Positions 49,178 to 58,526 of a stretch of DNA of 64,000 bases are shown in pieces. The notes under the pieces were generated by a model, which searched no databases, was not told the origin of the DNA, and was given only the letters and a program-made list of their open reading frames with translations. The translations under genes were made by a program, and so were the position numbers. This DNA comes from Arenicella xantha. Lineage in GTDB: Bacteria > Pseudomonadota > Gammaproteobacteria > Arenicellales > Arenicellaceae. The stretch is taken from contig NZ_QNRT01000001.1 of the NCBI RefSeq assembly GCF_003315245.1, forward strand, positions 378,963-442,962, written 5' to 3'. Within the stretch, counting starts at the first letter, position 1; each line of letters opens with the position of its first letter.

Positions 49178-50344
49178 ATGAAATCTACATCAAACAAAGG
49201 TGGCTACATATACATAATGTCAAACCCAGATATCCCTAACTTAGTGAAAATTGGGTATACAACGCGCGTAGCTCATCAACGGACCGACGAGAATAGTAGT
49301 TGGGCTGGAGTCCCTTCGCAGTACAAGGTAGATCATGCATTCAAATCTGATAATCCACGTCAAGATAAAAAAAAAGCACACCGAGCGCTTAACTCCGTAC
49401 ACCATGATAAAGAGTTCTTTAAGTGCAGCGTAAAACACGCGTTTGAAGTTCTAGATAGAGAGCTTGGAGCGGCAGCTAAAGCCATTGAGGACAAGGAAAA
49501 GTTCACAAGACGTGCTCGAGCAGAAGCTAGAGATCGGCTTCGCTTGGTTGAGGAAGAAGGTCGACGGCAGAAGTGGGTAACCGACAAACTCAAACAAGAA
49601 CAATTACATCGAGGATTCTGTCAAACCTGTGGGGTATTTGGTTCGATAGGCCTTATTGCATTCGGTGTATATAGTTCCTCACCCCTTTTGTTTTGTTTAG
49701 GGTTCGTCTTAGCGGTATTGACTAAAGTTAGACTTGATGGCCTGCGACCTAAACCGATTCCAGATAGAAGTGATCTTGACCATCTTCGAAATGTATCACC
49801 GAAGAATAGTTTTCCGCGGCGAGCTATGGTTTTAGGTACAGCCTCTATTGTGGGAATAGTCATATGGAATATAAATTTAGACCAAAACCAATTGCGGGAA
49901 GGGAAGAAAGTTGAATCTTCTATTACGAAAAAAGCTCAAATTGAAGCCGAGAATCTAGAGTTTAATAATGAGCTTTATAGGGTGTATGAAAATATAGAAT
50001 CAAGACAGAAGACTGCTGAATTGAGCGCCCCTATTACGAAAAGGGCTCAAATTGAAGCCGAGAATCTAGAGTTTAATAATGAGCTTTATAGGGTGTATGA
50101 AAATATAGAATCAAGACAGAAGACTGCTGAATTAAGTGCCCCACAAGAGTCATATGCTGAGTATAAATGCATCACCATTGGCATGAAGATGAAGCAGATA
50201 CAGTCGATTCAAGGGAACCCTTCAACAGTACACAATCATACCAACGAAATCGTTTGGAGGTATGGAGTGAGTACGGTTGTTTTTGTTGAAGGGGTGGTCA
50301 CAGAGTGGTCAGATAAAGGGAATAACTTAAAATTGACTCGATGA
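49178..50344 (+). CDS. T5orf172 (GIY-YIG-like) membrane protein with internal repeat
   Basis: A 388-residue mosaic. Residues about 5-100 are a T5orf172/MUG113-like GIY-YIG domain (GGYIYIMSN, LVKIGYTTR, EFFKCS). Two hydrophobic segments follow (about 157-185 and 212-235), then two almost identical 37-residue Glu/Asn-rich helical repeats (about 248-284 and 285-321), and a C-terminal SmpA/BamE-like segment (TIGMKMKQIQSIQGNPS). The GIY-YIG module may be an effector nuclease or binding domain; membrane topology is unusual for it. It is isolated between two convergent terminator structures. Function unknown. Confidence 0.75.
   Translation: MKSTSNKGGYIYIMSNPDIPNLVKIGYTTRVAHQRTDENSSWAGVPSQYKVDHAFKSDNPRQDKKKAHRALNSVHHDKEFFKCSVKHAFEVLDRELGAAAKAIEDKEKFTRRARAEARDRLRLVEEEGRRQKWVTDKLKQEQLHRGFCQTCGVFGSIGLIAFGVYSSSPLLFCLGFVLAVLTKVRLDGLRPKPIPDRSDLDHLRNVSPKNSFPRRAMVLGTASIVGIVIWNINLDQNQLREGKKVESSITKKAQIEAENLEFNNELYRVYENIESRQKTAELSAPITKRAQIEAENLEFNNELYRVYENIESRQKTAELSAPQESYAEYKCITIGMKMKQIQSIQGNPSTVHNHTNEIVWRYGVSTVVFVEGVVTEWSDKGNNLKLTR
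49920..50141 (+). repeat. 111-bp tandem duplication inside the T5orf172 gene
   Basis: Units start at 49920 and 50031 (period 111 bp, 37 codons) and differ at only about four bases (two near the start, two near the end). In-frame repeat length preserves the protein. The near identity points to a recent duplication and probable copy-number variation among strains. Confidence 0.9.
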
Positions 50345-50374
50345 AGGTTAAGTGCCTAATTCATTAAGGTTTTA

Positions 50375-50401
50375 GAGGGCGACTAACGTCGTCGCCCCCT
50401 C
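50375..50401. terminator. Hairpin between convergent genes
   Basis: GAGGGCGAC (50375-50383) and GTCGCCCCCTC (50391-50401) form a GC-rich stem around a 7-nt loop, with extra cytosines bulged in the right arm. It lies 31 bp after the T5orf172 stop and just before the convergent toxin gene's 3' end. No clear T-tract follows on either strand, so it may work as a bidirectional terminator of modest strength. Confidence 0.45.
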
Positions 50402-50411
50402 AACACGCCTA

Positions 50412-50882
50412 CTAAAAAGCAGAATGCAAGTGAGGTAAGCGCTGCTCTATCGAAGCCATTATTTCTCTTTGATGTCCCCTTCTTATCTCTATATTCCCTT
50501 TCACCGCTTGATAAACGGCGACTAAGCAGTCATCGGTCAGCCAACCCTTAAAGACATTACGATAGTTCTGCGCAATTTCTTGCTTAAGGTCAGTACAATC
50601 AAAGGCACGGTGGGCCGCGACACAATTCGCGTATGAGTCGTGTGTTAGAAACGCATGACTCTCTGCATCTATCTCAACGTGAAACTGATCAGTATTGTTC
50701 ATATAAAAATATTGATTGATTTCTGAATTAATCATCAATACCAATAGTCTAGGCTCCATTGACGCGACAACCATGAACTTATGCTTGGGTGGGGTAGTGA
50801 AATCACAAAACTTATATATCACCGACCCAACTCTCAAGTTGTTTACTGCTAAAGTGGACAACGGATTGTGACCAACTTGCAT
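50412..50882 (-). CDS. Putative toxin of a Panacea-type toxin-antitoxin pair
   Basis: A 156-residue protein starting at ATG 50882 (AAGGA 8 nt upstream; a TTG at 50915 is less likely). The N-terminal half is strand-rich (GSVIYKFCDF, HKFMVVAS, LLVLMINS), loosely like a PemK/MazF-type SH3 barrel, but no family is certain. It lies downstream of the DUF4065 gene with only a 42-bp gap, the typical antitoxin-then-toxin order of PanAT. A toxin role is inferred from that position. Confidence 0.55.
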   Translation of the reverse strand: MQVGHNPLSTLAVNNLRVGSVIYKFCDFTTPPKHKFMVVASMEPRLLVLMINSEINQYFYMNNTDQFHVEIDAESHAFLTHDSYANCVAAHRAFDCTDLKQEIAQNYRNVFKGWLTDDCLVAVYQAVKGNIEIRRGHQREIMASIEQRLPHLHSAF

Positions 50883-50924
50883 ACAGCTTTCCTTGCCAGA
50901 AACACTCCGTAACAAACAGATGCT

Positions 50925-51440
50925 CTAGTTATACCTATTCTGATTCAGATTAATAAGAGCATCACTATTTTGAAGCGTAGATAGAATCGCTTCGACTGGA
51001 ATTAGTTGATTGCGCTGAGTGGCCTCCCATGCGGAATCATGACTTAACTCACCTAAGTCCTCTGTTTCACTTAGAGCAATCACTTCATCTAAACAAAGCA
51101 GATCAGACCCGCTAAACAAATCCTCGTCTGCTTCTCGCTCAGCACGAAGAACATGCTCCTCCACGAACCTTACAGGGGACTCAATAGAGAGCGGAAGCTC
51201 ACTTCCTGCTTTAATGGCTTTGATAAGGTCATAAGCTGCCGATGGCACAGGGCCACGCTGCATAGCCGAGTATGTATCATCAAAAATAAAGCGCCCATAG
51301 CGTTCCATATGTAACTTGTCAGCAAGGTAAAATACCTTCAAGACGTTATACATATTTCGCTTATGAGTTGGAGCGCGTTTCGCTATGTAAGCAAACGCTT
51401 CAAGGGTTCTTGAAATGCTCTCCTTCTGGATATTGTTCAT
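50925..51440 (-). CDS. Panacea/SocA-type (DUF4065) antitoxin
   Basis: A 171-residue protein with the DUF4065 signature: VFYLADKLHMERYGRFIFDD, then QRGPVPSAAYDLI (in part), found in SocA-like proteolysis adaptors and Panacea antitoxins. It would neutralise the adjacent toxin by direct binding. Its C-terminal extension (about 135-171) includes a short acidic stretch. First gene of a two-gene minus-strand operon next to defence genes. Confidence 0.8.
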   Translation of the reverse strand: MNNIQKESISRTLEAFAYIAKRAPTHKRNMYNVLKVFYLADKLHMERYGRFIFDDTYSAMQRGPVPSAAYDLIKAIKAGSELPLSIESPVRFVEEHVLRAEREADEDLFSGSDLLCLDEVIALSETEDLGELSHDSAWEATQRNQLIPVEAILSTLQNSDALINLNQNRYN

Positions 51441-51867
51441 AATCTATAAATAATCGAATAGAACTCCGAGTTACACACATATGATAGGGCCTATCAGAAT
51501 GAAACTAAAGGCCATTTGCGTAGAAAGCCAAACGCAAGACGCGAGAGCAACCTTCAAATTCAAGCGTGAAAATCAAAAGGGGTGATTCTCTGAAGCACCT
51601 TAACCCACAACAAATAGCTAACAAGGTTTCCATAACTTGAGCGACTAGCTCGACATCAGGCCCTGCGCCCTACAACCATCAATCAAGACTAAGTTAGCAC
51701 GACCAACTCTCTATTTTCAGTCTGCAATATATTGATTTTAATAAGAAAAGATGGTGGCTATGGGTGGAATAGCCACCATACCGTTGTAAGTCATTGTTTT
51801 CATGGTCTTACGATACTTCAGAACTGCAATGTATACGACCGTTGTAACAGACTAGATCAACCATACT
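51441..51867. other. Gap between the STAND gene and the toxin-antitoxin pair
   Basis: This holds the promoter of the toxin-antitoxin operon and a terminator for the STAND gene (listed separately). A 10-bp sequence ACCGTTGTAA recurs at 51780-51789 and 51838-51847. No gene is visible. Confidence 0.4.
51751..51779 (-). terminator. Strong terminator hairpin downstream of the STAND gene
   Basis: ATGGTGGCTAT (51751-51761) and ATAGCCACCAT (51769-51779) form a perfect 11-bp stem with a 7-nt loop. On the minus strand it is followed by CTTTTCTTATT, fitting a rho-independent terminator about 90 bp after the STAND gene stop. Confidence 0.75.
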
Positions 51868-54105
51868 TTAGTCGTCTACATCTACGAACAGCTTCTCTAA
51901 CTCCGTTGGTTCATGTCGTGTCGAGATTTCTGGTGCTGAGTCATGTTCTGGAGTCTCGTATTGCTCGTATAAGTCAGCAACATAATTGTCAATCTCCTTA
52001 GCTACGGCCTGCATAACTCCTGCCAATTGATCTTCAGGATAAATTCTTTCAGCAAAATTTTTGAGGTCGTCAGCAATAGGTTCAAAGTGATTTTCTGGGT
52101 CATAGTCAGAATCCCAACTATCCTTAAATTGGTCTAGATAGTAAGGGACGTTACCAAATACCTTTTCTTGGACTTCAAGCAATATTCCTTCTAACTCTTC
52201 CTCGGTCAGCAAGTCAGATATCGTGTAGTCGTCGATAACACTCGAATCAGCCTCAGTCGTTGCAGCTATTCTTGCGCTCTCAACAAATATTACTCTCCTT
52301 TGTTCGTCAATTAACCCTTGCTCATTCAAGGCACAGAATAGCGTAACGTCGCGGTCATCCCTCAATGGCGCATAAAACCAGTTAAACCTTTCTAATATTG
52401 ACGGTCGAGCGTCAATAACCTTTTTCGAAAACTTTTGATTTGACCTATACGAAAGAAATGTACAAAGCCTGCTTTCAGGAATGCTTGAAAGGCGATCAAA
52501 TAATAAATTATGCCGTGAATCAGGTATCACCACCGATACCCCACCGAGCTTACAACCTGCACATACAACTTCTTTTAGGATTGAATCTGTACTTGCACCT
52601 TTTAAATAGATATCAATTAACTCTGGAGTGCTCGCAACATAACTTGAGAAGGCATCACTAATTGTGGGGTGCTTATATGTCCAAAATGATCCTGTATCTC
52701 GTTCCATCAACACAAGTAGACTTCCGTTCAGTGCATCTAATTGGTCTCTAACGTCTGCTGCGGGAACACCGAATGCATCTGCTGCCCCCTTAAGCTTACA
52801 CGGCGTAACAGGTGACTCAACTTCTCCCTCATTCAGAAATATGAGACCAATCGCAGCCTTGCAATCAGCAGCTAAATTAAAAATCGTATCTCTTAGAAAC
52901 TGCTGGGGATTTTCAAAAAAACCACTGACGCTTTCCTGCGAAACATAAAGCTCTTTAGTGAAAAAATGAGACCCAAGCCTTCGTGCTGACTCTGGAAGAA
53001 AACTTTTTTTACCACACACTTCGGGTAAATATGGTTTAACTTTAGAAATGAATTTCTTATCTTGGTCTCCAAGCTTAAGATGATTGTAAAGTATTTGAGC
53101 TTTTTCTTGCTCTGAAAGCTCTTCAACATTGATGATCACCTGACTTTGTGTGAGCGCAGGAAGAGCATGTAATTTTAAATCTTTCTGCGCAGAGTTCCAA
53201 ATATAGTCTCTCGAAGTTATTAGGAACTTTGACCCTGCGTGCATAGCCGCCTGCATCAATGGAAATATTTGATTCCACGCTTCAGTCCTATCTTTTTGGT
53301 ATTGAGTATTGCCCCATGCATCATCGATCCAAAAAAATTGATTTGCTGCGGAACTTAAATGCCGTTTCACATCCTCTGGTGAGGTTGCCCTGATAGTTGC
53401 AGATTTCCAAATATCTGATGCACCAATTGCTAAGCTAGCACCGATGGTCGACTTTCCAGCCGCTGGTGCGCCTAACAACAGGACAAAATTATATGAAGTT
53501 ATAGCTTTGACACTCTTTTTGTGGGCATCCGTAATCACCAATTTCTCAAGATCATTTCCCATTGCACTCAATATTAATCTTGCTTGATCGTATGCTCTGG
53601 CATCAAGCAATTCACTAAGGTCCCCTAGACCATAAAGGCGAGGCGCCATCATTCGCAAATTCGGAGTGGTCTTGATTTTTTTGACTATCCAACCATGATC
53701 AAATACACGACAATTACCTGCTCCAGCTTTTTTAAAAGCTATCTTTATCTTTAACTCGCTGACTCCCGTAATCTTGTGATTGGTCAAGATGATGTAGTCT
53801 TTGACTAATCCCTCGCTGGCTAGTTTACGAACTTTCTCAATTTCGCCAGACAGCATAGAGAGTGTTAAATTAAGATCAGGCTTAGACGTGAATTTACACT
53901 GAATAGTGGACTCTCCAGCATTGTCGTCATCCTCGCTCCACGCTCCGACAAACGCACCATCGCGTCCACCATCATTTGTATCCAAAAAACTTTGAACGGG
54001 TCGTTTTAGACATTCCTCAGCGATCACGAGCGAGATATCTTGAAAGGCTTTCCACCCGAGAAGATGCAGAGGATATTCTGAGTTTTGTGATAACAGTGAA
54101 ATCAT
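51868..54105 (-). CDS. Mrr-like nuclease fused to a STAND NTPase (nSTAND3-like)
   Basis: A 745-residue predicted defence protein. The N-terminal domain has NDGGRDGAF (Asp45/Asp49) and IQCKF (Gln69, Lys71), the Mrr-type PD-(D/E)XK pattern. A STAND NTPase follows, with Walker A LLLGAPAAGKST near residue 213 and Walker B FFWIDDAWG near 262. The C-terminal about 350 residues are helical sensor-like and end in an acidic tail. Such proteins oligomerise on sensing a phage component and activate the nuclease. It is shorter than classical Avs proteins and lacks obvious TPR repeats. Confidence 0.8.
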   Translation of the reverse strand: MISLLSQNSEYPLHLLGWKAFQDISLVIAEECLKRPVQSFLDTNDGGRDGAFVGAWSEDDDNAGESTIQCKFTSKPDLNLTLSMLSGEIEKVRKLASEGLVKDYIILTNHKITGVSELKIKIAFKKAGAGNCRVFDHGWIVKKIKTTPNLRMMAPRLYGLGDLSELLDARAYDQARLILSAMGNDLEKLVITDAHKKSVKAITSYNFVLLLGAPAAGKSTIGASLAIGASDIWKSATIRATSPEDVKRHLSSAANQFFWIDDAWGNTQYQKDRTEAWNQIFPLMQAAMHAGSKFLITSRDYIWNSAQKDLKLHALPALTQSQVIINVEELSEQEKAQILYNHLKLGDQDKKFISKVKPYLPEVCGKKSFLPESARRLGSHFFTKELYVSQESVSGFFENPQQFLRDTIFNLAADCKAAIGLIFLNEGEVESPVTPCKLKGAADAFGVPAADVRDQLDALNGSLLVLMERDTGSFWTYKHPTISDAFSSYVASTPELIDIYLKGASTDSILKEVVCAGCKLGGVSVVIPDSRHNLLFDRLSSIPESRLCTFLSYRSNQKFSKKVIDARPSILERFNWFYAPLRDDRDVTLFCALNEQGLIDEQRRVIFVESARIAATTEADSSVIDDYTISDLLTEEELEGILLEVQEKVFGNVPYYLDQFKDSWDSDYDPENHFEPIADDLKNFAERIYPEDQLAGVMQAVAKEIDNYVADLYEQYETPEHDSAPEISTRHEPTELEKLFVDVDD

Positions 54106-54198
54106 CGGTTTGGCTCTATCAAATTTGCTTTGGTTTCAGAGAAGCAATGATTAGTTAAAGCTTCTCTTTCTAAATTGCGATATCGAGATTCAGCGCAC

Positions 54199-55836
54199 TT
54201 AACCAGATTTTTCAACAACGTCATTAACCTTATCGATAATAGCGATAATTTCTGGGTCTAGGCTGTCACCATTTTTTTGCATTAGCCTAGCTCCCTTCGC
54301 CCCCAGCACCTGCTTTATACGTTCCTTAGAGCCCATTTTGGCTCGATTCCAGAGCAATGCTGAATAACCAGAAATTCTAGCATCACCCGACCAATTTGGA
54401 TCAAAGTCGCTATCAGTTAAAGGCGGGTCAGGTTGAAATTCAGAGTTGAATACTTCAAGAGCTATGGAAGGTGGAAAATAGTCTTCAATTGTCCCTTTAG
54501 AGAGGACGAAAATTTCTCGAATATTTGCCAATCCGCCAGCAGCCATCCTGTGTTCTAACTCGCTCTTTGTGCCCTGAGCATCGTTGTCTAAAACAATCAC
54601 ACACGGAATATCATAACTATTCAACAAATCGACAATTAACGAAGTCTTAGTATTATCTGAACCGCCAATATTGATTAAGGCTATTCCTAATCTAAATTCA
54701 CTAAGACCCTGCATCTCCAAAAATGTCGGAAAACTCTCCTCTTCGGTATTACCTTCAACTAGTAAGGCACAATTGCCCCCTCCTTTTAGTAATGCGTCCG
54801 AAGCTCGAATACCCAAATCATCTCTGACCGAAGAGAGTTCATCCGCCCTAAAACTTCGACTAACGGTATTTCCCTGTATTGTTCTACTTAAAAGCACGTT
54901 ACTTTCATATTTACTTCGGTCTATGAATACTGGGGAGTGAGTTGTAACAATGACTTGAGTGTTTTCACTAATTTCTTGGATCACACTAAGTAATTGCCTT
55001 TGAGCTTTGGGATGTAAGCTATTCTCGGGTTCTTCCATCGCAAATATGAATGTACCCAAAACGTTGGTCTTGGCAATAAGTCTAAATAGAGCGATTATGA
55101 GGTTACTTTGTGTGCCCGCTCCTCGGTCTTCAATATTTATGTTACTAGCACGATCGTCAGATAAAGAAATTGAAAATTTGACTCCCTCTGTAGGATCAAT
55201 CGTCAGTTCATCGAAACCGACTTTAAAAGACTCGTTATTGAGCTGCTCTCTAAGGAACGCCTCAATATCTAAGCGAGGCTCAGTCAGTGATTCTCTAAGA
55301 ACAGCAATAACCTCCTCCAACTGAGTTCTCGATCCTTGCTCTTCAATTGCTATCTTCATTCTTGCTCTCAACAACTTCCCCAACATTGCCGCTTTATTCA
55401 TAGAAAATTGAATATTTAAATCACGTCTAACTGGGATGAAGTGGAAGTTATCTGACGAAAACCATTTTGATTGAACGTTGCTGGGCACAGTCAAGACAGT
55501 ATTATCCGATAGCTCTGCTTGCCATGTCGCATTTTGATTAAACTTAAATAGCTTGTTAATTACAACGCTTCCATCGTCTCGCAAGAAGGGTTGGATAAGA
55601 TCGCAATCGCCAAAACTCTTAAACGTAATTACAATCGATATATCAACATCAGTCTCATCCTTATACCAATCTTTAGAAGAGCTTAACTTTTTCACCCCAA
55701 AGAATGTTTCTAATGCAATTAGGAAAGACGTCTTCCCTACATCGTTTTCGCCAATTAGCACGCTGAATTTTTCAATTGGCACACTAACGTTCTTCAGCGC
55801 TCTAAAGTTTTTAATGTCAACATTTACGATTTGCAT
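54199..55836 (-). CDS. OLD-family ATPase-TOPRIM nuclease
   Basis: A 545-residue protein with an ABC-type ATPase: Walker A GENDVGKTS (residues 28-36), SNLIIALFRL signature region, and Walker B FAMEEPENSLHP. A TOPRIM domain follows (LLVEGNTEE near 350, VIVLDNDAQG near 410). OLD-family enzymes cleave phage DNA or act with a UvrD partner (Gabija). No UvrD-like gene is adjacent, so it is either a stand-alone class 1 OLD or works with the STAND protein 93 bp downstream. Confidence 0.85.
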   Translation of the reverse strand: MQIVNVDIKNFRALKNVSVPIEKFSVLIGENDVGKTSFLIALETFFGVKKLSSSKDWYKDETDVDISIVITFKSFGDCDLIQPFLRDDGSVVINKLFKFNQNATWQAELSDNTVLTVPSNVQSKWFSSDNFHFIPVRRDLNIQFSMNKAAMLGKLLRARMKIAIEEQGSRTQLEEVIAVLRESLTEPRLDIEAFLREQLNNESFKVGFDELTIDPTEGVKFSISLSDDRASNINIEDRGAGTQSNLIIALFRLIAKTNVLGTFIFAMEEPENSLHPKAQRQLLSVIQEISENTQVIVTTHSPVFIDRSKYESNVLLSRTIQGNTVSRSFRADELSSVRDDLGIRASDALLKGGGNCALLVEGNTEEESFPTFLEMQGLSEFRLGIALINIGGSDNTKTSLIVDLLNSYDIPCVIVLDNDAQGTKSELEHRMAAGGLANIREIFVLSKGTIEDYFPPSIALEVFNSEFQPDPPLTDSDFDPNWSGDARISGYSALLWNRAKMGSKERIKQVLGAKGARLMQKNGDSLDPEIIAIIDKVNDVVEKSG

Positions 55837-56055
55837 AAGCCCTCCTCAGAGCATAATAACGCTTCGCCAAACCATATACATACTCATCTCCCCATCAGCA
55901 GCTATACATGTTCTCAGGGCGAGCCACGTGCAATATTTCACCATTTTCGACACCAGTTAAAAATAGAGAAACGCTTCTTCATAAAGCCCTTGTTATGCAA
56001 ATTTTTGGCCTTTTCGAACAGTCGGTCTTTATCCATTATCATGAACCTTTACGAT
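55837..56055. other. Gap upstream of the OLD gene
   Basis: Contains the ribosome-binding site GAGGAGGGC directly before the OLD start and a very basic 32-codon frame (minus, 55938-56036, beginning MDKDRLFEKAK) that might be a tiny protein, with weak AAAGG upstream. Nothing else is visible. Confidence 0.3.
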
Positions 56056-56295
56056 TCATTTAACCTTGTCCTTTATCCATTGCCTAACGCTGCCTTTGTA
56101 AATAGGTGTTGCGCCATGGTTAATTAAGAAGCTAACCACATCACCACAATATGATCAATAGGTTAAAGGATCAAACTCGGACAGGGGTAAACTTGACCCA
56201 CTAACAAAAACTTCATCATCATGAACATCAGAGAATAGGTGCTGAAGTTTTACGTACTCTAAACGACTAAGGGTAGAGGCTTTTTTATTTGCCAT
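56056..56295 (-). pseudogene. Small gene interrupted by an in-frame TGA
   Basis: The frame begins ATGGCAAATAA overlapping the DUF2726 stop, with GAGG upstream, and reads 46 codons to a TGA at 56155-56157. The same frame then continues SYCGDVVSFLINHGATPIYKG for 33 codons to a TGA at 56056. The sequence on both sides reads as one protein of 79 residues, with Trp (TGG) a natural residue at the break (TY-W-SYCG). Family not recognised. It is either a recent nonsense mutation or two overlapping small frames. Confidence 0.5.
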
Positions 56296-57007
56296 CTTTC
56301 GCCTCTATATGCCTGCACTTCGGAAAGGCGCTGCATGCCCAAAACTCCTTGCCTACATTCTTTCCTTTTTTGGCAATTTTCATCGCCATGCTAGAAGAGC
56401 ATTTCGGGCAAACTTTTTCAGAAGTTGATTTGACACTAGCTATCTCTGGAGCTGATTTTCTTCCAGCAAATTCTGGGGCAATCTTAGCTTTGATCGATTC
56501 TATTTGAGGCAAATGTGCAGACAAAACCTCATTAATATCTGTTACTTGATATGTAGCTTTGGCGGGGATTTGGACTAGTGGCATTCCTGCCGATTTGCAC
56601 GCACTTTCTAAGAATCTATCTCTTTCTTTTCCCTTCTTAGAATTATGACTTTTATCGTTTAATTCAATAGCACAGATAGGCGAAAGATCATCTTTATCGC
56701 AAATTATGAAGTCAAAATGCTTACTAGATATCTTATTGAACGCCTTTTGCCAAGCACTCCTATCTTGGCCTTTTCTAGGCGTTATGACATCGGCAACTCG
56801 AACCTTTCCAAATACCTCGAACTTATTTGTCAGGGAGAGTTTTAGAACTCCTAGGAATGACCTCTCAGCTGCTGTAAACAAAATATTGAGTTTTTGATAC
56901 TGTAGGTTTCCAGCACCCTGAAGTTTCCTTGGCGATTGCTTTACAATTATTGCAAATGCAATAAGTACAATTACTATAGTGAATGCAGCGATCAGTATCG
57001 AATCCAT
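56285..57007 (-). CDS. DUF2726 protein with topoisomerase-type zinc ribbon
   Basis: A 240-residue protein: one N-terminal helix (about residues 3-23), a DUF2726 domain (about 40-170; AAERSFLGVLK, then ICAIELNDKSHN, a PD-(D/E)XK-like pattern, FDFIICD) and a C-terminal zinc ribbon CPKCSSSM...CSAFPKC like zf-C4_Topoisom. DUF2726 is thought to be a nuclease-like domain; the membrane tether would place it near incoming DNA. It is the first gene of a minus-strand run with the broken small gene and OLD. Confidence 0.75.
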   Translation of the reverse strand: MDSILIAAFTIVIVLIAFAIIVKQSPRKLQGAGNLQYQKLNILFTAAERSFLGVLKLSLTNKFEVFGKVRVADVITPRKGQDRSAWQKAFNKISSKHFDFIICDKDDLSPICAIELNDKSHNSKKGKERDRFLESACKSAGMPLVQIPAKATYQVTDINEVLSAHLPQIESIKAKIAPEFAGRKSAPEIASVKSTSEKVCPKCSSSMAMKIAKKGKNVGKEFWACSAFPKCRHIEAKDGK

Positions 57008-57246
57008 GATCTTTCTATCTCTTGTCTAAATTGAAATTTCCACCCAAGTAAGCCAATTGGATTGGTTCCAAAACAATTATTACTGTTGGAGTTTATATTC
57101 AAACATGAGCTAACACCTCACTCAAGTATTTTTCACCAATCCCCATAGTCAATTGAAATCAGATTGCTCATCGATAATTTTAAGTAATTTAAATGGACTG
57201 CTCGCTAGCACTACGACTCTGATCTATATGCAGTGATGAATCACTT

Positions 57247-57420
57247 TTAGTTAGATTCTACTTCGAGATCATCAGGTGCCCTCTCGAATTTTTTGCACAA
57301 GTGATTACGGTGGGGAATAAGAAATAGCTTGTTATCGACCTTATTAGCCGAGTGCCTGCACCTCCAACCCAGCCCTAGCCCGACAAGCCGCAGACAGTAT
57401 CTACAAATTGAACAAGACAT
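57247..57420 (-). CDS. Small Cys/His-rich protein
   Basis: From ATG 57420 (AAGGTG upstream), 57 residues with CSICRYC, GWRCRH and HRNHLCKKF: at least five cysteines and three histidines spaced as in zinc-binding peptides of phage and island origin. An in-frame upstream extension to 57546 is less convincing. The product could bind zinc; partner unknown. Confidence 0.45.
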   Translation of the reverse strand: MSCSICRYCLRLVGLGLGWRCRHSANKVDNKLFLIPHRNHLCKKFERAPDDLEVESN

Positions 57421-57791
57421 ATCACCTTCGTAAGTGTACTCGTGATCGGTTGAATGAGTGTGGTTGATGTTTTCACCCCATATAAATACAAGTGATGAGT
57501 TGTTTAATCTTAGTTTGGGATTGAGGGGGCGGGATGTCGAACTCAACTTGGCATCTCGCTCCCCGTGGCTTCCTAACGTCCCTCAATATTGTAAAACATA
57601 TAAATACGCAATGAGGGGGAGAAACCAGCAAAATTGAAAAATTTATAAATACACCTTGAGATAGTAGAAAACGAGCACACCACCGTAGGACAACTTCTCC
57701 CTCGAGCCGCTGATTCAAAACCATTTAGGATAGCTCCCTATATTAGGTTAGTTGCACCCACAGTAAACTTAACCTCATAAAAATTATTAAA
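57421..57791. other. AT-rich gap before the first HUH-like gene
   Basis: Contains the promoter of the plus-strand HUH-like gene (no clear consensus) and a minus-strand 83-codon frame at 57473-57724 with no coding features. Nothing else is supported. Confidence 0.35.
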
Positions 57792-58526
57792 ATGACTATA
57801 AAAACTGAAGGAAATACTCATATAAATCATCAGCTTTCCCTATCAACAAAAAATGATTTTATTAATAAAAGGAATAAGCGATTTAATTTTTCAAAACACG
57901 AATTTAATGAATTCAGCTCTCGCACCCAAGAATATTTAGATAAAACGAATACTAGAATAGCAAGACATGATGTTATTAAATGGATAAAGAGTGAGAAACC
58001 TATTGCTGCTATTACAATGGTTTTTAATTGTGCAATTAATCACGATCAAAGCATCGATCTTCTAAATCGCTTTTATGGCTGCCTATGTAAATATCAATTT
58101 GGCAGAACTTACAAAAAGAGAAATGAATTCATTTCGATGTTTGCGTTTCTCGAGAATGCTGTTAAGGATAAAAACAAGCAAACGTCCCTAAAACACGAAG
58201 ATTCAAACCACTTTCATCTAATTTTATGTGATGACAATGCCATCTTCGATGACACTAGTTCCATAGTTATAGATATCGAATCTGCCAGATGCCAAGCAAA
58301 TAGTGATTTTAAAAAGGCCATGTTGGCCGATAACACTGATAAGTGTTTTGTCCCGCAAATAACAAGATGCAAAGTTCAGGAATACTTCAATCATGGTGAT
58401 GATGGACTGGAAAACTATGTAACCAAGAATCTCGAAAACCACGCTAGAAATAATGATCTGAAATTTGATCAAATAGCCTATCCTAGCATCGAGGGCTTCA
58501 CCTTCGGAGAAAGAGTATATAACTAG
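57792..58526 (+). CDS. Putative HUH endonuclease, replication-initiator-like
   Basis: A 244-residue protein showing the three rolling-circle replicase motifs in order: motif I ITMVFN (residues 74-79), motif II HFHLIL (140-145, the HUH pair), and motif III YVTK (209-212; Tyr209 the nucleophile). It would nick a single-strand origin and join ends. It recalls Rep proteins of small satellites or inoviruses. No phage structural genes are nearby. It is followed by a paralogue. Identification is motif-based and by eye. Confidence 0.55.
   Translation: MTIKTEGNTHINHQLSLSTKNDFINKRNKRFNFSKHEFNEFSSRTQEYLDKTNTRIARHDVIKWIKSEKPIAAITMVFNCAINHDQSIDLLNRFYGCLCKYQFGRTYKKRNEFISMFAFLENAVKDKNKQTSLKHEDSNHFHLILCDDNAIFDDTSSIVIDIESARCQANSDFKKAMLADNTDKCFVPQITRCKVQEYFNHGDDGLENYVTKNLENHARNNDLKFDQIAYPSIEGFTFGERVYN

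Noticed and set aside
51780-51847. Direct repeat ACCGTTGTAA as an attachment site
   Set aside because: Ten bases, no recombinase adjacent, and likely chance in a non-coding gap.
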